Assembly: GCA_027574665.1 (NCBI GenBank)
Contig: CM050657.1
Location: 24,468,700 to 24,532,699, forward strand
Reading direction: 5' to 3'
DNA length: 64,000 nt
Source of the DNA: Rhynochetos jubatus
Lineage: Eukaryota; Chordata; Aves; Eurypygiformes; Rhynochetidae
Shown: one piece after another, positions 15,263-29,200 of the stretch
How positions within the stretch are numbered: the stretch's first letter is position 1
How the letters are laid out: the number at the start of each line of letters is the position of its first letter
The notes under the pieces: generated by a model
Seen by the model: the letters and a program-made list of their open reading frames with translations, nothing else
Told to the model about the DNA's origin: nothing
The model's database searches: none
Made by a program: the position numbers and the translations under genes

Positions 15263-18200
15263 TGTCATGCATGCATTTTGAATTCTTTTGGGTTTTTTTG
15301 CTCTCTCTCCTTAATCCTCCACTGTTTGTAAAATTCTGTCAATATATATCAATTGTATCTTGGTAGGCCTTGACTTCCAGTCATTTTCCTTTCTGCCATC
15401 GATTTTACTTGCTTGTATTTTGAATTTTAGTGAAGTTAAAATAGCTCATTTTGTTTGCATATAGCATAGTGGTATTATTGGGTAATAAAATGTCAGCATT
15501 GGGGTTATGTTTGGTAATTTAATGACTCTTAAAATAATTGTGCAGGGTTGTATCTGGAAGTAACAACAGCAGCCTATCTTTTCCTGGCATGGCTGTGCTC
15601 TAGTTCAGGAAGAACCAAGACAAAACACACTTGTACTTTAATATGTTTCTGTACAGCAAAGTGCTGCAGTTTCCCCACTGCGGTACCTGGGGAAACCAGG
15701 AGAGGAAAAACTCCTCTCAGTGCTGCGATCCGGTATTGGCACTTGCGGGATCTCTGCGTGTTGGTGTGGCCGGACAGATGTCCCTGTGCTGCGTGGGGCT
15801 GTGACTTCACGGGAGAAGGAGGTGGCAGCAGCACTGCTGTGAGCAGAGCGTACATGGGGAGGGCTGAGGAGCAGGGCTTCTAGAGCAGAAGCTCCAGCAG
15901 TAAAAATGGTGGTAGTGAGAATACAGTATGAACGTTACATCTGCTTGCCACGAATGGAACTGGATTGAGAAGAAACACTTGTTTCTATACTGAGAGGTGG
16001 CAGTAACTTAGTTCTTTGCCTTCTTAGCCCCAACAGAACCTTTCCAACTTCACACTGGTATACACGAGAGGACCAGTGAAGCTTTGGGCATTAAGATCCT
16101 GTTTAAAGTGCAGGAGACAGTTCTGTAATGTTCGCATTCAGCAATAATTGTAATTAAATTACTTTTAGTTAAAATACAGCACTAGTCAAAATTGAAATGC
16201 ATCATGGTGACATATTTGTTCTGATAAAGTTTTGACTGTATAGTGCTCTCTGATCTCCTGCACAGATAGGGCAGATGGAAAAGAAAACAAGTCTAATACT
16301 GGAAAGGTGGTGGGTTTTCACGGAATTGGATGTCTGACACAGTTCCATTCTACAAAGATACTGAGAGATTTTGTGTTCTTTCAATGCAGAACAAAGACTA
16401 ATTTCAAAACCTTGAAGGTTTGTTGTGAAACAGACCTGTAATCTTTTGGGGAGCTCTGTAGTTTTCAGAAAAGCTTCTCCATAAGACGGAGTTGTGTAAC
16501 ATAGCAAAATGGGTGTAATATGTGGGTTTCGTTATTGCTTATGTGAGAGGAGTTGCTGTGAAGGCTCATCATTTCCCCACTCTAGGTAACGGAGGTCGTC
16601 CAGGCTTTGATTCCTGCTGCCACAGCCACATAGGTTTGCTGAAATGGTCAAGTTTGTTGCTGTTTTCTGAAAGCAAACTATAGTTACAGGGTATTTTCCC
16701 CACGTGATCTCCTTTTCTTCTCTCCTGCTGATGTCAGGAGGAAATCGAAGGAGTTTTTGCCTGCTCGTAGCTGAACTTATTGTTAGTACACCAGGATTTT
16801 TGTGGACAAAGTGGTCAGTAGCGTGGGTTTTGTGTTTGGAGGAGGCATTGCAGTGTCACTTTTCCCACAAAAGAATTCCCTCTGTGCACACGCAGCGATG
16901 GTGCTCGTGCTCTCAGAAAGCTGTGTAATTGCACCAGGCAGTGGAAGATGTTACTCAGGCAGTGGTCAGCTGCAGCCCCTTGTCAGTCAGATGCCTGCCT
17001 TTCCAGTGCAGCGAATGCTGCCGGCCTCCTCAAGGGCTACTGATGCACAACGTGGGTTTAATTTAAAACTAAATTTTTCTTCATATTAGTACGCTTTTTT
17101 ATAACCATGCAACACTGTACTTTTAAAACATAAAAATTAAATGCGATGTAAATATCACATTTTAAGCATTTTATAATGTAGTTCCCTTCCTTGGTGTCCA
17201 TTATGTTTATCAGCTAAGGGATCTCTCTCTCTCAGCCCTCACTAGTCTAGTTTTTAATGTCTTGGCTAGCAGATTATTTAATCTGTTTTACATAAAGTTT
17301 AAAATGATATGATGAGGCATAAATATAATGCCGAAAATCTTGATTTCGGTATAATTTAATATAAAGGATCTTTTGCAAAGCAGTATTGTGCAGCGCAAAG
17401 CATCGAGGCTTTCATCCATCTTTATTGTTTCTCATTTAGGCCCAGACCCACACTTACATGCCAGATGGCAACTGCAGAGGAGTTTGAAGTTATAGCTGCA
17501 ATAGATGAGCAGATAAGTGCCTCTTGAGAAGGGGAAAGCCAGATTGCATATTCCTTTCAATTGCACCTGATGACTTATTGCTAGTCACTAATTGGCTTGT
17601 CCGTACACAGGCAATTCAGAACCTGACAGCAGTGCCTAACTTTATCTGTAGCTCTGTTCTTCCTGCAGAGATCACTGGTGAAATAAACCCTTGCAGAGAA
17701 GAATATTTTATATGAAGCTCTGTGAAAAGCAGACCTAAGGGTTTTTTTTTTTTCTTTTCATTACTGCTGTGTCAAGATTTTTTCTTTCTGGAGAGCCATA
17801 AAATCTTGCGTAACTGTCATTGTTAGTTATTACTGCAAAATAGAGTAGGAGCCTATGATGTGCTATCGTCCAATTGACAATATATGCATATTAAAAAAGA
17901 GACAGAAAACTATGAGAAGTAGGACTTGGTTTATTTTTCGTTAAAGACATGAGTGTTTTAATAGCGATCCTCCTTTCCCACATATTTTTTGAGTGTATTT
18001 TCATTTTAGTCCTGGGCGGGGCATTTGACAACTTGTTTAGACTACATACAGAGAACCAAGAAAGCCAACTCTGAAGAGCATAAAATAATCCAGGAATGAG
18101 AAACTGCTGGTTTATTGCCACTACTTAGAAGCCATCAACAGCTGAAATGTCTCTAGAGCTTTAGGGCAGTGTTGTTGCTTGCCATTGTTGTTGATGAAAG

Positions 18201-21200
18201 ACAAAATCTGTGTGTAATGGTACAGCATATAACCAACCTTGTAATAAGCCCTTTAAAAGGTGAAGTATCCATTTAGAAAACAGTATCCCTCGTGCAATGA
18301 CATGCCAGTAATTTTCCAGCTAATGCAGAACCTGCATTATCTCCCAAAGTCTTCAATTCAAACCATTTTCCCTTTTATCATTCTCCCTAGGTACATTTTG
18401 CTAAATGCAGTGGCAATTTAACAGTTATGTGCAAACAGAAGAAAAACAGCTTTCTGTTTTATAAATGAATATTAGTTGTCCTGAAGAAAAATCAAGGAAA
18501 AACAGGCTATCTAATTAAGATGTTAATGTGCAGTGTCTTTGTTGCTTATGTGTCTGTAGTCACAGTCCCAACAAAAACACAAGTACAGGCGTGAAAGTGC
18601 AACATATCTGGGCGTAATGCCATATAAATAGGTAAAAGGCATATCTTATTAGATAAACATGAAGTAAAATAAATCACTGGGAACCAAGAGTACTTCTGAA
18701 AGGTATTCTCAGCAAAGAAAGGTGTGGAAAAGTAAAAATGTTCTTAAGTACAACAGGACCACACTAAACACCTACAGAAATCATTGAAGAGATTCCCAAC
18801 ATTTCGACTGAGGCCACATCTTATAGGTTACTGTTTGCTTCAGCAAATGGCTAAATTGACTTTTCCTGTTGAGGGCTCTACCAGTAACAGATGAGACGTA
18901 GTCACACACAAGCATCCAATCAAGAGTAAAGCAGTTTAACACTCGGATAGCTGCTTAGTCAAACCAGCAGTCCTCAAGGAAATGGAATTTAGATATTGCA
19001 AGTGTGCTAGAAGTCAATGAATGTAGATTCCTAAAAATCATGGGTTAGGTCTTCCTAGGGTTTTTGTTGTTGTTTGGGGTTTTTTTCCCTCTATGCAGAA
19101 CCCACACCTAAAGATAGCAGTGTACTTGCAGTGGCCCCAGTGCTACAGCCAAGTGAATAGCTGGCAGCTGACAAGGCTTTAAATCCTTTCCATCTATGCA
19201 AAGGACTGACCTTGCTCATTAGCAGCCACAGGTAGGTGACAAGCAGCACTTAGTTAGCAGAGCACAGCAGCTGTTGGATAGCAGCAGTGAAAGGTCATTT
19301 ATCCAACTGAATGCACAGGGAGCCCTAAAATAGGGTTTAGCAAAGGTCTTGGATGTGTATAGCTTGAACTTGTAAGCCTCAGTTGTTGTGATGGTATGTG
19401 CCTGTGAATGGGGCTTTTAAATCAGCACACTTGCATAGGGATTTTGGAGAGTTGTCGTCTAGTTGTTTCTATCACAGCTTTGGCGAAACGGTGATCCAGT
19501 TGAAGGAAATACCTCTCCAGATACAGCTGCGTGTTGGTGGATAAAAATGTTTGCACTGCCCTTTGTCATCTTGCAAAATAAGAGGTGCTTTGCAGTCTAT
19601 ACCATTCCCTAAACCCTCTGAGGGAAAATAATTAACTGCAAATTAAGGGAAGAAAGTCTATTATGGTTCAAAGTGAACACATTAAGATGCTGAAAGTAAA
19701 GAATCAGGATGGCTGGCTGGGGAGACGGCAAGAATTAAGGCAAGCTTGCCAGGAGATGTTTGAAATGGTAATATACTCTGCAGTTGTCTGAAGATAAATA
19801 TTTGCTAATGATGATTATGCAGTGGCACATTCTGTAACTGAAATCTCTTAAAATGCTAAATTGTTATCATTTGTTTAGCATATATACTAGCATGATACAC
19901 ATCAGTCTGTATGTGTTCAGGTAGTGTAACGGTTAAAATCACTGTCAGAAGCAAGCTTTCACCAGATTTGACTGATGGAATCAAAATTATGAAGTGCTCA
20001 CCGATTAGTTAATCTTTCTCTACCCCAATGACTCGAAGCAACCTAAGGTGAAGCTCAAGACAATAAAATATGAAATCAGTGAAATCAGTCAAACTCTGAC
20101 CTATCACTGTGTTGGGAGGGAGCGGGGTGTCTTACGAGGACTGGATAACTGGCTAATAAATTTAACCTTTATGATTTTACAGATCAGGATAAAAGCATCT
20201 GATGTCTTACTTCAGGGCATTACTGTTCTACTTCTGAAGCATTAGGCACTGGTTATAGTTAGAGGAAATTCAGAGGCACCGTTGGGCCAATAGTGCCGTT
20301 ATGGCAAGGTGACACAAATAGTTTTTATGTGAATTTATTGCTCTTACAGGTGCTGGCTTGACTGCCATACTATAGGGCAACTTCCCCTTTAGACGTTCGG
20401 CTTCCAAAGATGAAAAGGTAGTTTGGTTACTGTATAACTAAATGATAATTTTTCCCAATGGAGAAAAATTACTGTTCTTTCTCCCTGAGATTAAATGTCA
20501 TTTGTTGAACACCTCAGAGATTGTTTTCTTCAGTCTGTTATTTTGTTCTCAGCTAATGCTGACTGAATTCAGTGGGGTTGTGTGACCTAAATCAGTGAGT
20601 TTGTGCTCAAAACTACCAAGGCTGATTGGTCTTGGTTGGAGAGAGAACAGAGGTAATGGAGAAACCTTTTTTTTTACCCCGAGTTGGCAGTGATGGGATA
20701 CCAGGCCTGCATGAACAGTGGGGACTTCCTTATGCCTGCTTCTTTGGCACAGATATTCGTATGTATGAGTAGTAGCAATTTGCTCTGTGCCTTTTTTTAG
20801 GTTGATGTTTAAAATACTCTAACCAGTGTTTTTATTTGTGAATACACCATGTCACACATATCTCTGCAAATACAGCAATAAGTAATTTAATTTTGAAGTC
20901 AGGCCTGTTACAGGAGGTGCCATTTTCCAGATAAAGGTTCAAGGTGCTTTTCAATGAATCACTGCTCTAATAAATCATATTGTATATATACTAGCATATA
21001 CAAGTTACGATATTAATTTCCAAGCAGTGTCTGTCATGAATATGTAGTTTAAAAAACCTGAGATGAATAAAGCATATGGCCTTTCCATTTCCCGACCATA
21101 TCTGTAATTCACTGTACGTTCATGCTGATACACAGACAAAGGTGAATTAGTTCCAGACAAAAATGCATCAATGCTCTATTGAATAGTCAATTATTAAACA

Positions 21201-23262
21201 CATAATAGAACCTGTGGTTATCAAGGCATGCTCAGAATGTGCAGAGAGTGCATAATATGCACCAGAATGAAACAGAATCAGCCTATTTCTAAAAAACCCA
21301 GGCAAAATTATATGAGCATGGGATTAAAACAAGTTATTGCTTCTGATGTACAATGAACGGGCTTACTTTAGTTCATTTACCCTCCCAAGGAGCTAATTTC
21401 AGAGTCTTATTATATATAAAAACCTAGAAAAATAGTAGTAAACTGCATTATTTTCATTGCCCTCAAGAAATAATCTATGCAATTTTCAATGTTCCATTTC
21501 TTGCAGAAATAATATTTTTGAGAACCACAAGTGAAGGGAAACGTTACAGTGTAAATGTCCTGGCAACAGTTTGTGTAGCAATTGATTTGTACAAAATGAA
21601 GATAAAAGTGTGTAAGTTACTGCTGAATGATGAGGACAATCTCATGAATGTCACCGGCGCAATGTTTTAAATATTGTTCATGCCCCTAAATCTATAGTAA
21701 AGATTTTGTTCAGGGGAAAAGGTGTTTGACAACTGACTGAAAAAGCATTGTCAACACACTATAAACGTTATTCAGGCTGTGGCTGTTATTATTTTACTGC
21801 AATTACATTCCATGATTAATGCGTTGGATCATTGGTCTAGCACAGGTTTTTGATTAGCATTAGGCAAGCTGCAGATTTATTGCAGTACGTTTAAAGGCAC
21901 CATTTAAATCAACAAAGAGGTGTGTCAGGCTGGCTGTGTCACTTCATGTGGGTTTTAGAAGAACTTTATTCTCAGTTGTATTAAATGTAATTATGGGTAT
22001 AGTTAATTGAGATACTACTATATGTAATTTTAGTAAAAATATATTTAGTGATCTGTGACTTTCAAAAATAGATTTTACTAACATTTTTTGCAGCGTAAGT
22101 AATTAAAGTTAGTTGCGTGCTCCAATAAAAATGGCAAAATCTCTCCTTAGCAAGATCCAGCAGGTTGCCTTTAGTTCATTTTCCAAAAAGACCTGGACAG
22201 TATGTGAGACGATAGTCAGTTCTTACTGACGTTTTGTGCATATTAAACAGGAAATATGTCTGATGATGGGCTTTATATGTATAAATTGGTATAGCCAACA
22301 AAAAGAAAAAGGCAGAAATCGACCAACTGTTTGTAAGATACTGCGAGAATTTCTTGGCTAACGAGATTACAAGTGCAAGTTACTTTGTCTGTATCAAAGT
22401 AGAGGAATTCAGAGGCAGAAGTGGAGACTCTCCATACATTGCTTTCTGAGATACCTTTTATTCTAGAACTTTCTGCTAGAATTTGAATGCAAAAATCAGT
22501 TTTTCATTCTGCAATGTGTAATTCCTTAGGCTGTTCATGTGAACATGCTGACCCTCACTGCACGAGTGTTGCTTTGTGAAAGGTGCTTAAGACCAGAATG
22601 ATTTGTATGGTTACGTGCAAAAAATTCTTGGCTGAGTTACTTCATATATAAGAACGGAAGGAAAGTTTGCAAAAGAGGTGGGATAATGTTTCTCCATTTC
22701 TGCATAAGAGGTTTAAATCCATTTCCAGGTGGATAATGCAGGTGGGAGCTTTTACTGCAGCAGAACACACAAAGAGAACGTGCCATGATTGTGTAAAAGC
22801 TGGTGGATCATGTTCCTCTTCACCGTATGAAATACTTAACGGTCAGGCCTAGCTGTTTAAAACAGCTGTCTGAAATAGCATCTCTTGTGGTAACTTCTTG
22901 AAGTTAAGTCAAATGGATCAGACTTTAACAAAAGGTTTTAACAAAAAGTTAGCAAATGAGTATAGTTATATGTTGAGGATTTGGACTGATAATTTTAAGG
23001 TGACATTAAATCCTAACCCCCAATGCATCACTGTTCCAACAAAGCTCTGAGAAGAAGTCTCTGTGTCACCACTGACCATTGGTTCCACTGGGGATTCCGT
23101 AACAGGCCTCCAGGAGGGAACTGGCCACTGATGGTAATGAACTTCAAGCACCTAGTCAAGGCATTTGCTACAGCTGTCACTCAACTAGCCGTTCACTAAT
23201 GAGCTCATTTATCCCTCTGCTCCCAGTCATTGATCAAGCAACTTCTGATGCCTTTTTTTCAG
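15263..23262. other. Non-coding stretch, 8 kb
   Basis: AT-rich sequence without a recognised gene. It includes a locally GC-richer patch at about 15660-15860, a T12 run at 17742-17753, and a G/T-rich low-complexity patch at 19058-19087. A homeobox-site-rich, conserved-looking but unverified block lies at about 21770-21940 (ATTAATGCG, GATTAGCATTA and a TCF/LEF-like CAACAAAG). Confidence 0.5.
19058..19087 (+). repeat. G/T-rich low-complexity patch
   Basis: Starts GGGTTTTTGTTGTTGTTTGG and ends in a GGGG-T7 run. A near copy lies at 62073-62105 with the same first 17 bases and the same GGGG-T7 end, separated by five extra bases. No parent element is recognised. Confidence 0.6.
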
Positions 23263-23286
23263 TACCTTGTTGATACCACAGTGCAG
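23263..23286 (+). other. Candidate 24-nt microexon, plus strand
   Basis: A strong acceptor (GATGCCTTTTTTTCAG) ends at 23262 and a strong donor (GTGCAG|GTAATT) starts at 23287, enclosing 24 nt, a multiple of three. In frame 0 it reads YLVDTTVQ with no stop. A branch-point-like CTGAT lies about 15 bases before the AG, and a TGC lies just upstream of the T run, as in many neuronal microexons. There is no other evidence that a plus-strand gene crosses this point, and chance pairs of such signals are expected in 64 kb. Confidence 0.12.
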
Positions 23287-26200
23287 GTAATTGCCTGCTA
23301 TTATGATTCATGCTGTTACTTCTATTGACCTTTCAGTATTGTTTTGTTCTTCCCAAAGAAGAGGATATTCTGTTAGCTATGGGGCCTTTATGATTAATGA
23401 TGTGATCAGAGCATGGTGAGAACTGTCTGGAATATGAAACTGTCTTGGTATGAAGGAAGGGCTCCTTTGTGTCTATAAGATTTTTTTTGCTCATATTTTT
23501 GTAGCTGCAGGTATAAACCTCAAAGTAAGCCTGCATCTGCCTCGCTGTACTTCAGGCGTGTCTCATATTAAAAGCCATTCGGGAGAGGAATATTGTTCCT
23601 AAAGCTTTCTCACTGATATTCTATCATGTCCTCTGAAAGAAAAGAGACTGTTCCACTCACCAATAGAAGAAGTCTTGGCGGAAGTCCTGAGGTAGCTCGC
23701 ATGTTTTGTTAATAATGTGTCCTCACGTAGGCCCTAGCTTTGGCACCTCTATTCAGAAGGGAGAGGAAGATGGGATGAGTTCCTACTCCTCACCTTAATG
23801 TGAAATGTGCATGCTTTTTTAATTACCTGTTTGGGTTTGGTGAAAATGGTTATTTGAGTTCTGCCCCTGATCAAAACTCCTTCCAGGAGACCAAGAGAGT
23901 CTGAGAGAACTCAGTATCCCCTGTTTAAACCGTGCAATATTCCAACGTGGTGCCCCCAGTGACTAGGGACCACAGTTCTTTCTCCTTAGCTCAACTCTCA
24001 TTCTGCTTGCAACTTGCCCAAGTCTTTCCACTTAGATTTAGGGTTTTGCCTCTCTGTATGACCTGTTTTTTCTTTACAGGTTCACTTTCTTCCTGCTCTG
24101 CTCAGCAATTTTATGGTTTCCTCGAATGACTGCTTATGCTAATCTATGAAATGTTTTTAGTAAAACTCCTCCAAACACACAGTCATGATGATGTGGGGTT
24201 TTTTAATGTAGCAAGACAGAAACAAAAATCAGGATTTGCATACTTAGTTTGTCAATTATAAGCTAAGACTTGTGAAAATTAGCAGCAGGAAAAGGAAATT
24301 CAGCCTGCTTTAAAAAGATATTTCCCAAGAGCTGCTTAGATTAGAAAAGAAAGGAAAAAGAAACAATACATCTGCTGAAAATATTCATAATATACAGAGC
24401 AAGCTAGTTAGCTTGCTGCTTTTTCCCCCCTTAGACGTCTGTAATACAAATAAACAAACCACCAGTTCCATTTGTCCCACCGTTGCCTGAGCATTTCCAG
24501 GCTGCAGCATCTTTACCTTAGCAGAGCTTCAATCCTGCTGTTGGTTCTACATGAGTCATCTTTTCGCATGAGGGCCTCATCTGCCTCTCTGGATCCTGGT
24601 GCCTGCACGGCCCCAGATTGCATAGTTGCATAACGTAGATGATGTAACATTACTGTAGTGTCATTTCTTCATGCTGCCAATCTTATAGAGAAAGAGAAGA
24701 ATGCACTAAACCAGCACTTCATTTCTTTTTTCAGTGTCCTGTCCAGACTTTTCTGCAAATGTTTGAGACTCATGAGTATAAAAACTGGATTTTGATTTTT
24801 TGTTAAAGCTATGGTAAATCTGCACCCCTCGTGCTGCTGAAATTTGGAATTTTATTCCGTCCTGTTTTCAGTTTCTGTGTTCCTCCCAGTAGCAGTAGTT
24901 GTTGGTAGCAGGGTATGACAACAGCACAGAGCCCTGAGTTGTGGAAGTGAACAACTTGAGTGCCAGCTGCAGGACTATTACTCTTTTGGAATCTGATACT
25001 GTAAACCCCAGTGGAAACGGTGACAGATTTCTTTGTAACATAAAAGTTATGAACATCAAGGTAAAGGGTGGCATTGAATAAAAAACTAGTTAAAAATAAA
25101 ATTGCTATTATGCATGAGAGGAGCAGTGTCTCTTTGGAGGAAATATTACTTGCCTATGCAAAAGGTTAAATCATTTGTGTTTTGAACATCTGAATTTTTA
25201 TGTATACAATACAGACGGTCAAACAACTGCCGAAAGGGCTGGCCTCTTTCAGAAAAGAGAGAAAATCAGAGTGAAGCAGCAGTAAAGAGAAGGGAAAAGA
25301 AACCGTAACTTTAATGTATGTCGACACTGAAATGCAGCGAGTTCAGCCCTGCCATGCTTAGAACAACTCCATTTCTTTGCAGTTTGCAAGAAGTGGCACA
25401 GCGAGGTGAACAGGACTGAAGGAGTATGCCTGTTGTTCTAACAAAGATAATGGACTTTCCTTAAGAGAAGTCTTAAAAAGCCTCTGAGGTACCCAGAAAT
25501 AAAGCCAAGAATGAAGAGCTAGGAAATGTAATAGCCGATTCAAATCTTTTAATGTCTAAAATAAAGCATTTTAAGCCAAGAATGGGTCAACCATCTATGG
25601 ATATGAGGTTTCTAGAAACAGGTATATTAAAGGAGGGTTAGGTTAAAGGAAACATAATTAATATTTAATTTATTCTCCTCCAGAGCTTCCTGAGCCCGTA
25701 CATAGTAACTCTGAACTGTAAGCTAGGCAATAAAGGGCTCCTCTTGTAAAGTTTTCTGCACTGAGGATGCAAGTGCTCGTTATCTCTGAAATTGCTTTAT
25801 GGAACTGAATTCACATTTCCTACTAATTTGGCTTGCTTTAAACATGAATAATTTGAATCAAAGTAATAGTAGGGAAGGTGGTTTTTTTTTTTTTTTTGCC
25901 AAGGCTTGCAATTCACTGAGGTTAATGACACTAGTACCGCTTTAATCAATTTGCCCTTAAGTTGAATGAGAATTCTTTGTAAGAGATGCTTCAAAAAAGC
26001 TAGCTAACTTTTCCTCCTGTCAGTCATTGGCACTTGTTACACAGGAACTGGCCATCTTTAAAACGTTTATTAGCTCAGCATCTCTATCAGTTAGGGATAT
26101 ACTTTATACATATTAGAGAGGAAAAAATCGGTACAGGTTCTTAAAACTGTTTAGGTAGATTATTTTGGGGTTATCTATAGCATCTGGGGAACTTTTGAAG

Positions 26201-29200
26201 GCCTGGGTTTGTGCATTTTGGCTATGGTAAAATAGGAAATTTGTGAAATAATAGAAATCCAAATTTGAATCTCAGGCCAACACTCTGGGCAAGGGACTAG
26301 CCTTGCCCTATGGAATTCCTATGGCTATCGAGTAACGGGCTTCTCTGCGTGAAGGTGACATTCTGATGCCACCAGTGTCAGTAAGAAATACTTTTTTCAC
26401 ATTCTCCTCTGAAATATTTATTTAGGATACAGTATAAATATTTTTGAACAACATAACTAGAATTTCTTACGTTAGTCATGAACAATGCTTTTTTAAAGAT
26501 TCCATTCCAATTTAAAGAGGTGATGTCAGTATGGGCTTAGAAGCAAGAAGGTATCTCAGAAAATAGAATGTAACTACTTTAAAATGTGGCTGCCCCTGTC
26601 TTGCAGAGGGAAGGGTAAAAACAGCTTTTGACCAGCAGATAGAGAAGAGTAAGTGAGTCATGTCATCCCTCCTAGCAGTAATAACAGGCCATGAAATCTT
26701 GACCTATGTCATTCAGTATTCATCCCTATGCTGTGCAGTGTGCAGTACATACAATTAATACTGGAAAAGGAGATAAGCCAAGAAAAGTTAAAGCAACTGA
26801 TAAAAAAATTAGTAGGAAATTGTGCCTAATGTTGGTAGGATGAAGTTTGTTGGTAACTATGTTCTACACTTGTACCCATCTGCATCTTTATAAGCTGCCT
26901 ACCAGACCGAATTGTCTACAAATATAACTTGGTTCATGTATCTGCAAGTGAGAATGAAAGAAAACCCACTAAAAAATAGGAATATTATGAATGCCTTTTT
27001 GTAGAGTCTGTAACAGAATATGTGTCTAACTTTTTGTTTAAATTATACATCAGTAAAATCCTTGTTAGCATTGAAATTGTGTCCTTAGTGCAATTTATAC
27101 AGACGGCCCAGTGAGTGATCATTTGCTTCTCAGATCCATTCACTGGATTAGCATGGAAAGTACTGTATAGTTTAATTTTGATACATTTATAATTCTCTTT
27201 AGCAATATTTTAAATGAAACACTGGCACCACTAACAAGAAATCCATGCAATTGTTACAAAAGGCCCATTACTAAAGAAAATATGAAGTGGGGAAAAGCTA
27301 GATTTCATGCCCTGGAGAACAGAACAGTAAGAAGTTGCTTCTGAGAGAAGACTGAATTAATGAGAAACACAGCTCTGAAAGAATGAATTTACTTTGTAAG
27401 GAGGTGATCCTTGTATGTGGTGCTTAGCCTCCGGTTCAACACAAAAGAGAAAAGTACACAGCTAACCTTCCTGTCTGTAGCTTCTGTGGGGCTTTGCCCA
27501 TTCTGAATGTGCTTTCGTACTCCAAAACAAAGTCCCAGGTGGGACACTTCTGTGCTGTTCTGGTGTTTGCATGTGGAAGTATGGGGTACTAAAACTTAGG
27601 TAAAACTGCTGTTGCCCAAGTGAGCAGGACAAACAATGATCCCATTTTTGTTGTCATAGATGTGCATTTCACACAGATTCCTGTGCAGTTCAGTGTAAGT
27701 GCCAGAGCTGGTCTTACTGTGTATGCAGTGGTACCAGTACTGTGGTAAAGTGAGAGGGCAAGTTTAATTTGCCCTGAAAACAGAGAAAGCTCCTAAAGTA
27801 CCACCAAACATATGGATACTGTGTTTTTCTTTTGATGTATGGTCTTTCATCATTTCTCCCCAAATCTGCAATTGCCAGCAGTGCTCTTGCACAACAGGTA
27901 TAAATGTCCTTCTCCCCATATAGTTAATTTAAATGGGCAAATAATATGTTGTGCTTCTAATAAACGTGCATGACCGTTCTGCTAACAGCTTCTTACACAG
28001 CTGACACTGAATAGTCCCTGGCCCCATACCAAGGAGTTGCCGTAAGTGGCATGGGCGTGCCTTAAGGGGTGTAGGAGACAGTTGTCTCCTCCCTTTCCTG
28101 CTGATTAATGTAATCTTCCTCTCTGAATCTGGAAAGCAGCAATAGGCTCACGTTGTCATTTCCTGCTTTATCCATCCACGTTCTCACTGACATTTACAAG
28201 TACAGGTATCCTAAGCAGGTGAACAAGCTGCATCACTTAGGGAAACCGTTTCCACCTCTTGCCTGTGCATCCCGTCACTTTTGATTGGAAATAGCCCTTT
28301 TTTACCATTTGCGCTTTACTGTTGCATCTTGCTGAATGTTTGGCTGTTACGAACACTGCATGAAAGCCGCTAGCTCTACGAGCTGGGATCAGCTGCTGAA
28401 TTAAGGAAAAGGCACGCGGCAGTTCCCAGTGCTGTACTGGCGTTTTGTCTGATCACAGATTCAGATGAAGATCTTGGGCTTTAGTCTTAAAGCTTTTGCA
28501 AGGTGTTTCAAAGGCCGTCCCTCGGCAATCTGCCGTAACAGCTGTGATAAACACAAATACCTACCTTTGTGGAACAACTACTAGGAGAGATGAAGAGGCA
28601 AAGTCTAATTATGCTTAAAGCCCACTACAGGATTTTTAAGACAGAATTTCTACAGAACATAATGTTTTGTTCAAATTATTTCTCACTGAAAACATTCAGA
28701 TTATCCTAACTGAGAAATGACCCAGAATATAGGGAAGGCTGTCATATGCTGACCAGTGCTTTTTAATAATATATGGGAAATCAAAATACGAAGAATATTT
28801 AAAGGTATTAATTTCCAACAAAGACAGATGTAAAAATTACCTATGGTAATGCTAAGGAAATTGCCACGTTCAGTTACATTTCCCCAGTCTAAATTTTGGA
28901 GGTGTTATTAGAACCAGTTCTTTCTCTAAAGTGGAAAGTAATGCTCTTTGGTCTGTTCTGATCCCTGGGGACTAATATTACTGCTCATTGCACATAAGGT
29001 TAAACGACTTCACTTATCTAAAGTATTGTGTCTCGCACAAAACGAGTTTAAGATTCAGCTTGGCTTTTGGCACCTTTATTAAGACACATTCCACGCTCCT
29101 ATTTTGAAAATATGTATTTGTCTTGATTTCCCTCACACATCAGTATGCCTATCCCTGTCTCCCTGAGAGTTGTGCTCTGAGACTAAATTCCTTCTGATAC

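Noticed and set aside
15087..15366. Repetitive frames (PSFL / KEGR / TDRQ repeats)
   Set aside because: Direct translation of the (TTCC)n-(AGAC)n microsatellite, not proteins.
23040..23250. Possible old CR1-like antisense fragment
   Set aside because: A few phrases recall antisense CR1-like sequence, but I could not line up consecutive landmarks.
26255..26305. Possible further MIR fragment (TTTGAATCTCAGGCCAACACT-like, then CTGGGCAAGGGACT)
   Set aside because: Two MIR-like blocks are present, but the intervening conserved part is missing, so the match is too weak to annotate.
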